Below are positions 1-7,719 of a stretch of 64,000 nt of DNA, piece by piece. Both the position numbers and the translations under genes were made by a program. The notes under the pieces are model-generated. The model was not told the DNA's origin. It was given only the letters and a program-made list of their open reading frames with translations, and searched no databases. The stretch's first letter is position 1, and the number at the start of each line of letters is the position of its first letter. This stretch comes from Variovorax sp. PAMC26660 (GTDB lineage Bacteria; Pseudomonadota; Gammaproteobacteria; Burkholderiales; Burkholderiaceae_C). The DNA lies in NCBI RefSeq assembly GCF_014302995.1, contig NZ_CP060295.1:1798001-1862000 (forward strand). The letters are read 5' to 3'.

Positions 1-2243
1 TGAAGGAGGCGCTGCGCCTGTATCCGACGGCACCGGCCATCGCGATGCGCGCGAAGGAAGACACGACCATCGGCGGCCAGTACACGATCAAGAAGAAGAA
101 CATGGTCATCATGCATGCACTGGCGCTGCACCGTGACAAGAGCATCTGGGGCGAGGACGCCGACGAGTTCAACCCCGACCACTTCAGCCGCGAAGCCGAG
201 CGCGAGCGGCCGATGAATGCCTTCAAGCCCTTCGGCAACGGGCAGCGCGCGTGCATCGGGCGGCAATTTGCACTGCAAGAGGCCGTGCTCACGCTGGGCA
301 TGATCCTGCAACGCTTCAACCTCGTCGATCACACGGACTACAAGCTCAAGATCAAGGAGGCGCTCACGATCAAGCCCGAGGGCTTCAAGATCAAGGCGCT
401 GCTGCGCGACCCGGCCACGCGCCCGCGTGGCCACATGGCCGATGCTGTGGCCGCGCCCGCTCAGTCCACGCAGCCGGCCGCGCGCAAGCCGCAGGCGGCA
501 CGCCACGGCACCTCGCTGCTGGTGCTGCAGGGCTCCAACCTCGGCACGGCCGAAGACCTCGCGCGCCAACTGGCCGAGGCCGGCGAGTTGCGCGGCTTCT
601 CGACCCAGTTGGCCTCGCTCGACGACTATGCCGAGCGGCTGCCGGCCAACGGCGCGGTGGCGATCGTCTGCGCCTCGTACAACGGCGTGGCGCCCGACAA
701 CGCGGCCGAGTTCCATCGCTGGCTCGACAAGGCCGACGATTCGCTCAACGGCGTGCGCTTCAGCGTCTTCGGCTGCGGCAACACCGACTGGGCCGCGACC
801 TACCAGGCCGTGCCGCGCCGCATCGATGAACGGCTCGAAGCACTGGGCGCCACGCGCGTGCATCCGCGCGGCGAAGGCGATGCGCGCGAGGACATGGACG
901 GCGCTTTTCAAGACTGGAGCGACGCGCTCTGGCCCGAACTGGTGAAGGCCTTCGACATCAAGACCGGTGCGGACACGCCGGCGGAGGCCGAGCCGCTCTA
1001 CACACTCGAAGAGCTGCCGCCGCCGCAGAAGAACGCGCTGGTCGATGCGCTGGGCGCCGTTGCCCTGCGTGTCATCGAAAACCGCGAGCTGCAGAACCCC
1101 GGCAGCGACACCGAGAGCGGACGCTCCACGCGCCACGTCGAGCTGACGCTGCCCGAAGGCGTGATCTACCGCGCCGGCGATCACCTGAGCGTGGTGCCGC
1201 GCAACAGCCCCGCGCAGGTCGAACGCGCGATGGCGCGCTTCGGCTTCGACCGCTCGACGCACGTGCGACTGCATGCGGGTGCGGGACGCAAGGCAGCGCT
1301 GCCGGTCGACGAGGTGATCGCGGTCGACCGCCTGCTGGGCGATTACGTCGAGCTGCAGGACGTGGCCACGCGCAAGCAGATCGCCACGCTCGCGGCGCAC
1401 ACCGAATGCCCTTTCACCAAGCCGAAGCTGGTGGCGCTGTCAGGCAGCGACGAGGCCTCGCAGGCCGCGTACAAGGCCGAGGTACTTCACAAGCGCAAGT
1501 CGCTGCTCGAACTGCTGGAAGAACATCGCGCCTGCCAGGTGCCTTTCGCGGTGTTCCTCGAAATGCTGTCGCCGCTGTCGCCGCGCTACTACTCGATCTC
1601 GTCGTCGCCGACGATGACGCCGGGCCGCTGCAGCGTCACGGTGGGCGTGGTGAGTGCACCGGCGCTGTCGGGCAACGGCACCTTCGAGGGTGTGTGCTCC
1701 AACTACCTGGCGCGCGCCGAGGCGGGCGACACGGTGCACGGCGTGATACGCGAGACCACGGCCGAAGGCTTCCGGCTGCCCGAGGACGCGATGCGCCCGC
1801 TGATCATGGTCGGCCCCGGCACCGGCCTTGCGCCGTTTCGCGGCTTCCTGCAGGAGCGCGCCACGCAGGTCGAACGCGGCGAGGCGCTCGGCGAGGCAAT
1901 GCTGTTCTTCGGCTGCAGGCATCCCGAGCAGGACTTCATCTATGCGGAAGAACTCAAGGCCTGGTCGCACCGCGGCCTGATGAAACTGCACACCGCCTTC
2001 TCGCGTTCGGGCGAACGCAAGGTCTATGTACAGGACCTGATCCGCGAGCAGGCGGCGCATGTCTGGAAGCTGCTGGAAGCGGGCGCCGTGGTTTATGTGT
2101 GCGGCGATGGCTCGCGCATGGAGCCCGATGTGCGGCGCACGCTGAGTGACCTGGCGCGCGAGCACGGGCACGACAGCACGGCGTGGATGGACAAGATGAT
2201 TGCCGACCAGCGCTACGTGCTGGACGTGTGGGCCGGCACCTGA
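1..2243 (+). CDS. Self-sufficient cytochrome P450/NADPH-P450 reductase fusion (CYP102/BM3 type), 5'-truncated by window edge
   Basis: The reading frame is open from base 3, so the start lies outside the window. The first residues (KEALRLYPT) hold the K-helix ExxR pair. The haem loop FGNGQRACIG (coded about 229-258) carries the proximal cysteine. A linker leads to a flavodoxin-like FMN domain (SLLVLQGSNLGTAEDLA), then an FAD domain with RYYSISSSP and an NADPH site (GPGTGLAPFRGF), ending YVLDVWAGT. This order is that of Bacillus P450 BM3, a soluble fatty-acid hydroxylase in which one chain carries electrons from NADPH through FAD and FMN to haem. The substrate cannot be read from this part, because the substrate channel lies mostly in the missing N-terminal half. 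It ends convergently 25 bp from the next gene. Confidence 0.95.
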   Translation, partial: KEALRLYPTAPAIAMRAKEDTTIGGQYTIKKKNMVIMHALALHRDKSIWGEDADEFNPDHFSREAERERPMNAFKPFGNGQRACIGRQFALQEAVLTLGMILQRFNLVDHTDYKLKIKEALTIKPEGFKIKALLRDPATRPRGHMADAVAAPAQSTQPAARKPQAARHGTSLLVLQGSNLGTAEDLARQLAEAGELRGFSTQLASLDDYAERLPANGAVAIVCASYNGVAPDNAAEFHRWLDKADDSLNGVRFSVFGCGNTDWAATYQAVPRRIDERLEALGATRVHPRGEGDAREDMDGAFQDWSDALWPELVKAFDIKTGADTPAEAEPLYTLEELPPPQKNALVDALGAVALRVIENRELQNPGSDTESGRSTRHVELTLPEGVIYRAGDHLSVVPRNSPAQVERAMARFGFDRSTHVRLHAGAGRKAALPVDEVIAVDRLLGDYVELQDVATRKQIATLAAHTECPFTKPKLVALSGSDEASQAAYKAEVLHKRKSLLELLEEHRACQVPFAVFLEMLSPLSPRYYSISSSPTMTPGRCSVTVGVVSAPALSGNGTFEGVCSNYLARAEAGDTVHGVIRETTAEGFRLPEDAMRPLIMVGPGTGLAPFRGFLQERATQVERGEALGEAMLFFGCRHPEQDFIYAEELKAWSHRGLMKLHTAFSRSGERKVYVQDLIREQAAHVWKLLEAGAVVYVCGDGSRMEPDVRRTLSDLAREHGHDSTAWMDKMIADQRYVLDVWAGT

Positions 2244-2268
2244 CGGCCGGCAGAAGCCGGATCGGCCG

Positions 2269-2913
2269 CTAAGCCGGCAGCACGGACGCGTGAGCCTCGA
2301 AGGTGCCGCGCACCTTCCAACCTTCAGGGGTCAGGGCGATCACCTGGTCCGACAGGCCGTGTGCACCGGCTTCGGCCTTGACCCGGGCCGCGGCCGAACA
2401 CATGAGCGCGAGCCGGGTCGTGGTTGAAATGGGCTGGCCGGCGACGGTCAGCGTGGCTTGGCTGTCCATGAAATAGAGCGCGTCCTTGCTTGGCACCACC
2501 GCGATCAGCTCGCCCTTGAAGCCGTTCGAGAGCTTCGCCCAGAGGTCCGGCAGCAACAGCATGCAGGCTTCGAGGCCATCGCCTGTCACGAGGGCCTTGT
2601 ACGCGACGAGATCCTGCGTGGCCGCTTTCGGGGCGGCCTTGTGGTGCAGGTTGTCGACCGCCTGCGCATGCAGCCCTTGCGCATCGAGGCCCAGTTGCTT
2701 CATGTACCCGTGGGTCAGCGTGGTGCGCTGCGTGGGGAAGTCGATGGCGTAGGTCACGCGCAAATCGACGTCTCCGGCGATGGCCCGGGCGACCGGCGCT
2801 TGCGCACTGTGGTGGCCTGTGGGCGTGGGCGCCGTGTCGGGCATGGGTTCGGATTCATGGAGAAAATCGGGACGCGTGATGCGGGGATAGATGCGAGGCG
2901 GATTGCAGTTCAT
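2269..2913 (-). CDS. DUF1444-like conserved protein
   Basis: About 214 residues from the chosen ATG; an ATG 12 bases earlier is equally possible and neither has a clear Shine-Dalgarno sequence. The N-terminal RIYPRITRPDF followed by LRVTYAIDF and an AVDNL segment resembles the C-terminal half of the DUF1444/YtpQ family, whose function is unknown. There is no signal peptide or membrane segment, so it is probably cytoplasmic. It converges on the P450 gene and is separated from the next minus-strand gene by a terminator, so it is probably transcribed alone. The family assignment rests on recalled motif similarity. Confidence 0.6.
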   Translation of the reverse strand: MNCNPPRIYPRITRPDFLHESEPMPDTAPTPTGHHSAQAPVARAIAGDVDLRVTYAIDFPTQRTTLTHGYMKQLGLDAQGLHAQAVDNLHHKAAPKAATQDLVAYKALVTGDGLEACMLLLPDLWAKLSNGFKGELIAVVPSKDALYFMDSQATLTVAGQPISTTTRLALMCSAAARVKAEAGAHGLSDQVIALTPEGWKVRGTFEAHASVLPA

Positions 2914-2978
2914 GGCGCCGGGCATTGTTCTGGCGGGCCTTCTTTCCGACCAGTACCGAAGTCATGAACCCCCATGAA

Positions 2979-3000
2979 AAAGCCGGCGGCTGCCGGCTTT
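2979..3000 (-). terminator. Rho-independent terminator after the alpha/beta hydrolase gene
   Basis: A perfect 9-bp stem (AAAGCCGGC / GCCGGCTTT) with a 4-base loop, followed on the minus strand by a run of five T. It sits 20 bases past the hydrolase stop codon. Confidence 0.85.
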
Positions 3001-3019
3001 GCTGTGGTTCCGTGACTTA

Positions 3020-3793
3020 CTACATCTCGCGGTCGGGGTCCGGGTAGACCAGGGGCCCCAGCAAACCGCGATTGAAGGGCTTCCACTGGCCCTCGGGCTG
3101 CGCCAGCCGGTCGGCTACCGCGTACAGCACGGCAGGGTGCGCACCCAATCCCAGGTGGCTGGCCATGACCTCGATGTTTTCCGATTGCGGGCCGGTCTTC
3201 TCGATGCTGCAACGCCAGGCGACCACGCCATCGGTGCGACTGAAGATCGAAGTGGTCGGCACCGGCGGCGTGGGCTGCACGAACTTCATGCGGCGCGGGT
3301 CATGCGAACTCTGGCCGCTCACGCCTTCGTACACGCGCCAGGCGTTGGTCGCGCGCGGGCTGCCTGAGAACGGGCTGCCCAGTGTGATGACATTTCGGAT
3401 CAGGTCCGATTGCGCCGATGCCAGCAAGCGCGCATAGACACCACCCAGGCTCCAGCCGATCACGCTGACCTTCTGGCCGCTCTTCTCGTGCAGGGTCTTC
3501 AGCAACTGGACCATGCCGTCTTCCACGCCCTCGCGCGGGCCGAGGTTGCGGCCCAGGCCCCAGCCGTGGGCGTCATAGCCACGGCTGCACAAATAACGGC
3601 GCAGCAGCAGGGTCGATCCATCGCCGGCCACCAGGCCTGGCAGCACGAGCACGGGATGCCCGTCACCGCGCGGCGTGAGCTGCAGCAGCGGCCACATGGC
3701 GATGCCGGCGCCGGTTTCCCAGAGGGCACGGGCCTCGGCCAGCAAGAGCAGGCGCGAGGGTGGCGCGATGTGGTCACGGGTGGCGGTGGTCAT
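3020..3793 (-). CDS. Alpha/beta hydrolase
   Basis: 257 residues. The nucleophile elbow GWSLGG fits GxSxG, with an upstream VLVLPGLVAGDGST stretch that may form the oxyanion-hole side and a late HLGLGAHP that may hold the catalytic histidine. No signal peptide is seen. It is the last gene of a minus-strand run holding a PhaD-like regulator, a phasin, a small unknown protein and a wax ester synthase/DGAT, so a lipase, esterase or storage-polymer role is plausible but inferred. The gap to the upstream regulator is about 86 bp. The substrate is unknown. Confidence 0.8.
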   Translation of the reverse strand: MTTATRDHIAPPSRLLLLAEARALWETGAGIAMWPLLQLTPRGDGHPVLVLPGLVAGDGSTLLLRRYLCSRGYDAHGWGLGRNLGPREGVEDGMVQLLKTLHEKSGQKVSVIGWSLGGVYARLLASAQSDLIRNVITLGSPFSGSPRATNAWRVYEGVSGQSSHDPRRMKFVQPTPPVPTTSIFSRTDGVVAWRCSIEKTGPQSENIEVMASHLGLGAHPAVLYAVADRLAQPEGQWKPFNRGLLGPLVYPDPDREM

Positions 3794-3879
3794 GATGGAT
3801 GTTTCCTTTTTTGGTTTTATCTTCTTCAGGACGAAGTTGGGGCTGCTGGAGCCAATGCCCCGTCGGACAACAGCGACAT

Positions 3880-4515
3880 TTATCCGAGGTATTTGCCCCT
3901 CAGGTAATCAAGGTAAGCCCTTGATTCGCTGGAAACATACGGAGAAACCAGCGTGAGCGTGTAGAAAGCCGCCAAACCGGGGTCAGCCTGCGCCAGCGCG
4001 TCGCGCCCCGGCACGAGCCGCTCGAAAGACAGCCAGCAGGTGGTGGTGAAGACCATCTGCAGCGCCAGGATGCGGGCCTGCTCGGCGCTGGTCTCGATCA
4101 CGCCCGAGGCCACCAGCCCTTCGCACAGCGCCTGCGCCGCGAGCAGGTTCTGCGCGGTGAGCGCCTGTGCGCGCTGCCCCAGTGCCGGGTATTCGCTGGC
4201 CAGGAAGGCCATGTCGCGGTAGATGAAACGGTATTCGTCGATGGCCTCGAAGCGCAGGTGCAGCGCGAGCCAGAGGTCGTCGATGGCGGCAATGGTGGCC
4301 GACGAGCCGTTGAGCGCTTCCATGCGCTGCTCGAAGCGGCGGAACAGCCATTCAACGATCAGTTGCTTGGCCTTGAAGTGGTAATGCAGGTTGCCCGGGC
4401 TCATGCCCAGCTCGGCTGCGATCTTGTGCGTCGACACGGCGGCGAGGCCTTCTGCATTGAACAGCGCAAGGCTGGTCTGCAGGATGCGATCGCGCGTGGT
4501 GTTGGAACTGGCCAC
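3880..4515 (-). CDS. TetR-family regulator resembling PhaD
   Basis: 211 residues. The N-terminal helix-turn-helix (TRDRILQTSLALFNAEG, then STHKIAAELGMSPGNLHYHF) is close in pattern to PhaD, the TetR-type regulator of phasin genes in Pseudomonas polyhydroxyalkanoate clusters. The C-terminal domain is the usual variable ligand-binding helical bundle. It lies 23 bp downstream of the phasin gene and is probably co-transcribed with it, which supports a role in storage-granule control. The ligand is unknown; in PhaD systems it is thought to be an acyl-CoA derivative. TetR membership is certain, the PhaD link is inferred. Confidence 0.85.
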   Translation of the reverse strand: MASSNTTRDRILQTSLALFNAEGLAAVSTHKIAAELGMSPGNLHYHFKAKQLIVEWLFRRFEQRMEALNGSSATIAAIDDLWLALHLRFEAIDEYRFIYRDMAFLASEYPALGQRAQALTAQNLLAAQALCEGLVASGVIETSAEQARILALQMVFTTTCWLSFERLVPGRDALAQADPGLAAFYTLTLVSPYVSSESRAYLDYLRGKYLG

Positions 4516-4538
4516 AACCGGGGGGTGCTGTGGGCCGC

Positions 4539-5027
4539 TCAGCGTTTGCCGCCGCTGCTGCCACGCGGGCCGGCGACGGGCCTCTCTAAGTTTGCGAGGC
4601 GTTCGCGCAGTTGCGCGACCTCGTCGCGCAATGCCTGCACTTCCTGTGCACTCGGCATGCCCAGGCGCTGCATGGCGGTGGCAACGCGCTGGTCGAACAC
4701 GTCCTCGAACTTGCGGATGCCGAAGCTGTCGAGGCTGGGAAAGCCGCGCGTGAGCGGCGCCTTGGCACCCGTTGCATCGACCTTGCCGTGCCCGATGCCG
4801 AGCAGACCTTCGATCACGTTGGCCTGGCGCTTGGCGACGTCGTTGCGCACGTTGTCCAGCGCCTTGAGGCCGGCACGCAGCAGGACTTCGGCCTTGCCGG
4901 GTGCGGCGACTTTCTTTGCAGCGGGCGCCGCCTTGCGGGGCGCTGCTTTCTTCCTGGCCGCTGGCGCCTTCTTTGCAGGCACCGCCTTCTTCTTCAACTT
5001 TGCAGTTTCGTCAGGACGGGTCGCCAT
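4539..5027 (-). CDS. Phasin-family (PhaF/PhaI-like) granule-associated protein with Lys/Ala-rich N-terminal tail
   Basis: 162 residues. Residues 1-45 are a lysine/alanine/proline repeat (KKAVPAKKAPAARKKAAP), the kind of histone-H1-like segment that lets PhaF bind DNA. The rest is a polyhydroxyalkanoate-granule phasin domain (VLLRAGLKALDNVRNDVAKR, then FEDVFDQRVATAMQRLGMP) ending in a coiled coil (VQALRDEVAQLRERLANLE) that fits phasin oligomerisation. In Pseudomonas PhaF the basic tail is C-terminal; here it is N-terminal. Known phasins coat storage granules and PhaF links them to the nucleoid. A terminator at 5045-5074 separates it from the upstream gene. Confidence 0.85.
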   Translation of the reverse strand: MATRPDETAKLKKKAVPAKKAPAARKKAAPRKAAPAAKKVAAPGKAEVLLRAGLKALDNVRNDVAKRQANVIEGLLGIGHGKVDATGAKAPLTRGFPSLDSFGIRKFEDVFDQRVATAMQRLGMPSAQEVQALRDEVAQLRERLANLERPVAGPRGSSGGKR

Positions 5028-5044
5028 GCAGTGCTCCAGATGCC

Positions 5045-5074
5045 GGAAAAAAGAAAAGGGGCGCCGGGCGCCCC
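5045..5074 (-). terminator. Rho-independent terminator between the two granule-protein genes
   Basis: A GC-only inverted repeat (GGGGCGCC / GGCGCCCC, one-base centre) at 5058-5074, followed on the minus strand by a T-rich run (TTTTCTTTTTT). It lies just past the stop of the 5080-5640 gene and should reduce read-through into the phasin gene. Confidence 0.75.
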
Positions 5075-5079
5075 GGGGG

Positions 5080-5640
5080 TCAGGCTGCCTTGCGGGCAGC
5101 AGCGCGGCGAACCGGCTTCTTGGCCGCAGCGACCTTGGCCTTCACGGTACGCACCGGCTTGGCAACAACGGCTTCGCCGCCGACGCGTGCTTCGATCTGC
5201 TTGGTGCCGGCGACGATCTTGTCGGCGATCTGCACCGAGACAGTGGCGATCGGCTGGTGGATGGCGCTCAGGGTGTTGATGACCGAAGTGGCCACCGGCG
5301 ATTCGACGCGGGCCACGCGGCCGGCCACGGTTTCAATGCCGCTGGTGGTGCCGGCGGCAACGCGGTCCATCACGTTCACGATGCGGCTGGTGTCGATGTC
5401 CAGGCGGTTGGCCAGGAAACCGTTGATCTTTTCCTGCGCGCCGATCAGGTTGGCCTTGACCTGCGCGCTCATCAGCGGGATCTGGCGGTTGCCCAGGAAG
5501 TTGCTGTAGCGCGAAGCGGCGCCGCCCAGCAGGCGATGCACGCCGGTGCGGTAGGCGCCGACCAGGGTCTTGCCTGCGTCGTTGTACTGGCCGACGACGT
5601 GGATGGCGGCGGAAGCGATGGTGGTTTGCGTGGTGGACAT
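5080..5640 (-). CDS. Unknown protein with Lys/Ala-rich C-terminal tail, storage cluster
   Basis: 186 residues with no family I can name. The body is amphipathic and helix-rich (GFLANRLDIDTSRIVNVMDR, then VINTLSAIHQPIATVSVQIA) with no signal peptide, which would suit a granule-surface protein. The last 30 residues are an H1-like tail (KVAAAKKPVRRAAARKAA), similar in composition to those of the phasin and the wax ester synthase either side. A ribosome site (AAGGAA on the minus strand) precedes the ATG. Its place between a phasin and a neutral-lipid synthase suggests a granule or DNA-tethering role, but this is inference only. Confidence 0.75.
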   Translation of the reverse strand: MSTTQTTIASAAIHVVGQYNDAGKTLVGAYRTGVHRLLGGAASRYSNFLGNRQIPLMSAQVKANLIGAQEKINGFLANRLDIDTSRIVNVMDRVAAGTTSGIETVAGRVARVESPVATSVINTLSAIHQPIATVSVQIADKIVAGTKQIEARVGGEAVVAKPVRTVKAKVAAAKKPVRRAAARKAA

Positions 5641-5722
5641 GGTGATTTCCTTGAAGTTGACGGGCTCGTTCGCGGGGAATCGCGATGGGCCTATCTTCTT
5701 GCGCAGGGCCTAGGCCTGGAAA

Positions 5723-5745
5723 ACTAGAACCGTCGGAAATCTAGT
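5723..5745. promoter_or_regulatory. Possible operator upstream of the 5080-5640 gene
   Basis: An inverted hexamer pair (ACTAGA / TCTAGT) separated by 11 bases, about 83 bp upstream of the start codon. It is a candidate site for the PhaD-like TetR regulator of this cluster. No other copy was matched. Confidence 0.3.
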
Positions 5746-5781
5746 CCAACTGCCCCAATTTTCTGCAGGCTTGGCCGCCGA

Positions 5782-7470
5782 TCATGCCGCAGCGGCCCTG
5801 GAAGAAGCCCTGGCGCGCTTGGCCGGGGCTGCGGCGGCCTTGCGGGCCACGGGCTTGATGGCCGCCTTGGCAGCGGTCTTTGCCGGAGCCTTCTTCGCTG
5901 CCGCCTTCACCGGCGTGGCCGCCGTCTTGCGGCTCGCGCTCACGGGCGCCTTCTTGCGCGCTGCGGGCTTCTTGGCGGCAGGCGCAGGCTCGGCGGCTGG
6001 CGCCGGGCTTGCCGCAGCCTTCGCAGGCGCGGCAGCAGCCCCTGCAGCGGCCGGGTGCTTGTGCGTCAGGTCCATCAGCAGCTTGTGCTCGGCCAGCATG
6101 TAGTCGCCGATCTCGGTGATATCGGGCACGGCGCGGCGGCAAGCGATCAGGCCGTAGTCCATGCGACCGTTGTAGCTCTGCACCGTCACGTTCAGGGCCG
6201 TGCCATGGCTGGCGATCGACACCGGGTAGTAGCAGGTCACGAGCGCGCCCGCAAAGTACATCGGGAACGGCGCGCCTGCCACGTTGGAGATGGCCACATT
6301 GGCCGCCGGCGGCAGCAGGTTCACGAGGCCCGAGCGCCCCACCATCGAGGCGATGCCCGACACCAGCCAGGGCGCCGCGAAGGTCGGGAAGTCGTCCAGG
6401 ATCACGGCCTTGAAGCGGTTCATCGTCGATTTCGAGCTGGTCGACGAGGCGTTGATCGCCTTCAGCCGCTGGATCGGGTCGGTGATGTCGGTCGCCAGGC
6501 TCACCAGGATCATGCTGGCCTGGTTGTTGGCCGTGTCGTCGCCGGCTTCGCGCAGGCTCACGGGCACGCCGGCCACCAGCGGCTTGGCGGGCAGTTCGTT
6601 GTTGTCGGCCAGGTAGTGGCGCAACGCACCGGCCACGGTGGCCATGACCACGTCGTTGAGCGACACGCCGAAGTGCTTGGCGATGTACTTGGTCTCGGCC
6701 AGCGAGATGGTGCGGCCGGCAAAGGTGCGCTGGTTGGTGATCGACACGTTGAGCGAGGTGCGCGGCGCGAAGAGGTTGAACTTCTTCGGCGCGCCGGCTG
6801 CGGCCTTCTCGGCCGCCTTTTCATCGGGCTTGGCAAGGCCGCCGATCGCTCGCGCGATGGCCGGCGCCATCTTGAAGAGCTTGATGTACTGCTGCGCCGT
6901 GTTGCGCAGCGCCGCGGTGGCAAGTTCGGCCATGCCGAGCTGGTAGCCGTTGCCGCGCGGACGCGAGCGCGGCGGCTTCACCACACGGCCGGTGGCCTCG
7001 AGGTCGAAGATCGCCTTGCCCACTTCCACGCCGGCCTGCCCGTCGATGCCCGCATGGTGCACCTTGGTGTAGAGCGCCACCTGGCCGCTCTGCAGGCCGT
7101 CGATGATGAAGAACTCCCACATCGGCCGGCTGCGGTCGATGAGCGTGGAATGCAGCCGCGCCACGTACTGCTGCAACTGCCGGTTGGTGCCGGGCTTGGG
7201 CAGCGTGATGTGGCGCACGTGGTAGTCGATGTCGATGTCCTCGTCGTCCACCCACACCGGGTTGGACATGTCGAAGGGCATGAGCGCGAGCTTGCGCGTG
7301 AACACATCGGCCAGGTGGATGCGGTTGGCCATGAAACTCTTGGCGTCTTCGTAGAAGTCGCCCTTGTAGCCCTTGGGCAGGTCCAGCACGTTGAGCGAGC
7401 CCACGTGCATCGGCATCTCTGGTGTTTCCAGGTGCAGGAAGGTGGCATCAAGTCCGCTCAGGTGTTTCAT
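5782..7470 (-). CDS. Wax ester synthase/diacylglycerol acyltransferase (WS/DGAT) with H1-like C-terminal extension
   Basis: 562 residues from the ATG at 7470, which follows a good ribosome site (AAGGAG); a longer frame upstream has no support. It starts MKHLSGLDATFLHLETPEMP, typical of WS/DGAT. The catalytic HHxxxDG motif is HHAGIDG at residues 138-144, and PLVAGVPVSLR and the NVAGAPFPMYFAG region are also family-like. The enzyme joins acyl-CoA to a long-chain alcohol or to diacylglycerol, making wax esters or triacylglycerol at the inner membrane and lipid droplets. The family core ends near residue 490; about 70 further residues are a Lys/Ala/Pro repeat (AAKKPAARKKAPVSASRK), a histone-like tail not part of the enzyme fold. 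It is first in the cluster. Confidence 0.92.
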   Translation of the reverse strand: MKHLSGLDATFLHLETPEMPMHVGSLNVLDLPKGYKGDFYEDAKSFMANRIHLADVFTRKLALMPFDMSNPVWVDDEDIDIDYHVRHITLPKPGTNRQLQQYVARLHSTLIDRSRPMWEFFIIDGLQSGQVALYTKVHHAGIDGQAGVEVGKAIFDLEATGRVVKPPRSRPRGNGYQLGMAELATAALRNTAQQYIKLFKMAPAIARAIGGLAKPDEKAAEKAAAGAPKKFNLFAPRTSLNVSITNQRTFAGRTISLAETKYIAKHFGVSLNDVVMATVAGALRHYLADNNELPAKPLVAGVPVSLREAGDDTANNQASMILVSLATDITDPIQRLKAINASSTSSKSTMNRFKAVILDDFPTFAAPWLVSGIASMVGRSGLVNLLPPAANVAISNVAGAPFPMYFAGALVTCYYPVSIASHGTALNVTVQSYNGRMDYGLIACRRAVPDITEIGDYMLAEHKLLMDLTHKHPAAAGAAAAPAKAAASPAPAAEPAPAAKKPAARKKAPVSASRKTAATPVKAAAKKAPAKTAAKAAIKPVARKAAAAPAKRARASSRAAAA

Positions 7471-7719
7471 GTGTCGTGTCTCCTTGGTGGGGCATGCGCC
7501 GATTGGCAGGATACCGTGCACATCGCATTTAGGGGCCTCGCCTTCTTCAGTGTTTCCACCGGGGGGAAGGCACCGGCGAGACAGGGGTTTGCCCCAAGTA
7601 ATGCCAAAGTGCCCGTGGTGCGTTGGCACAAACGTAGCGCGCTACCGATCGGGCGCCGGCGCGGGCCCGAACAAAGGCTCACAGACCTTTCTTTCACGGG
7701 GGCTTCGTACACTGGGCCC

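Noticed and set aside
6055-7719. Upstream extension of the prolyl oligopeptidase frame
   Set aside because: Lies antisense to the WS/DGAT gene and has no similarity to the peptidase; the true start is at 7720.
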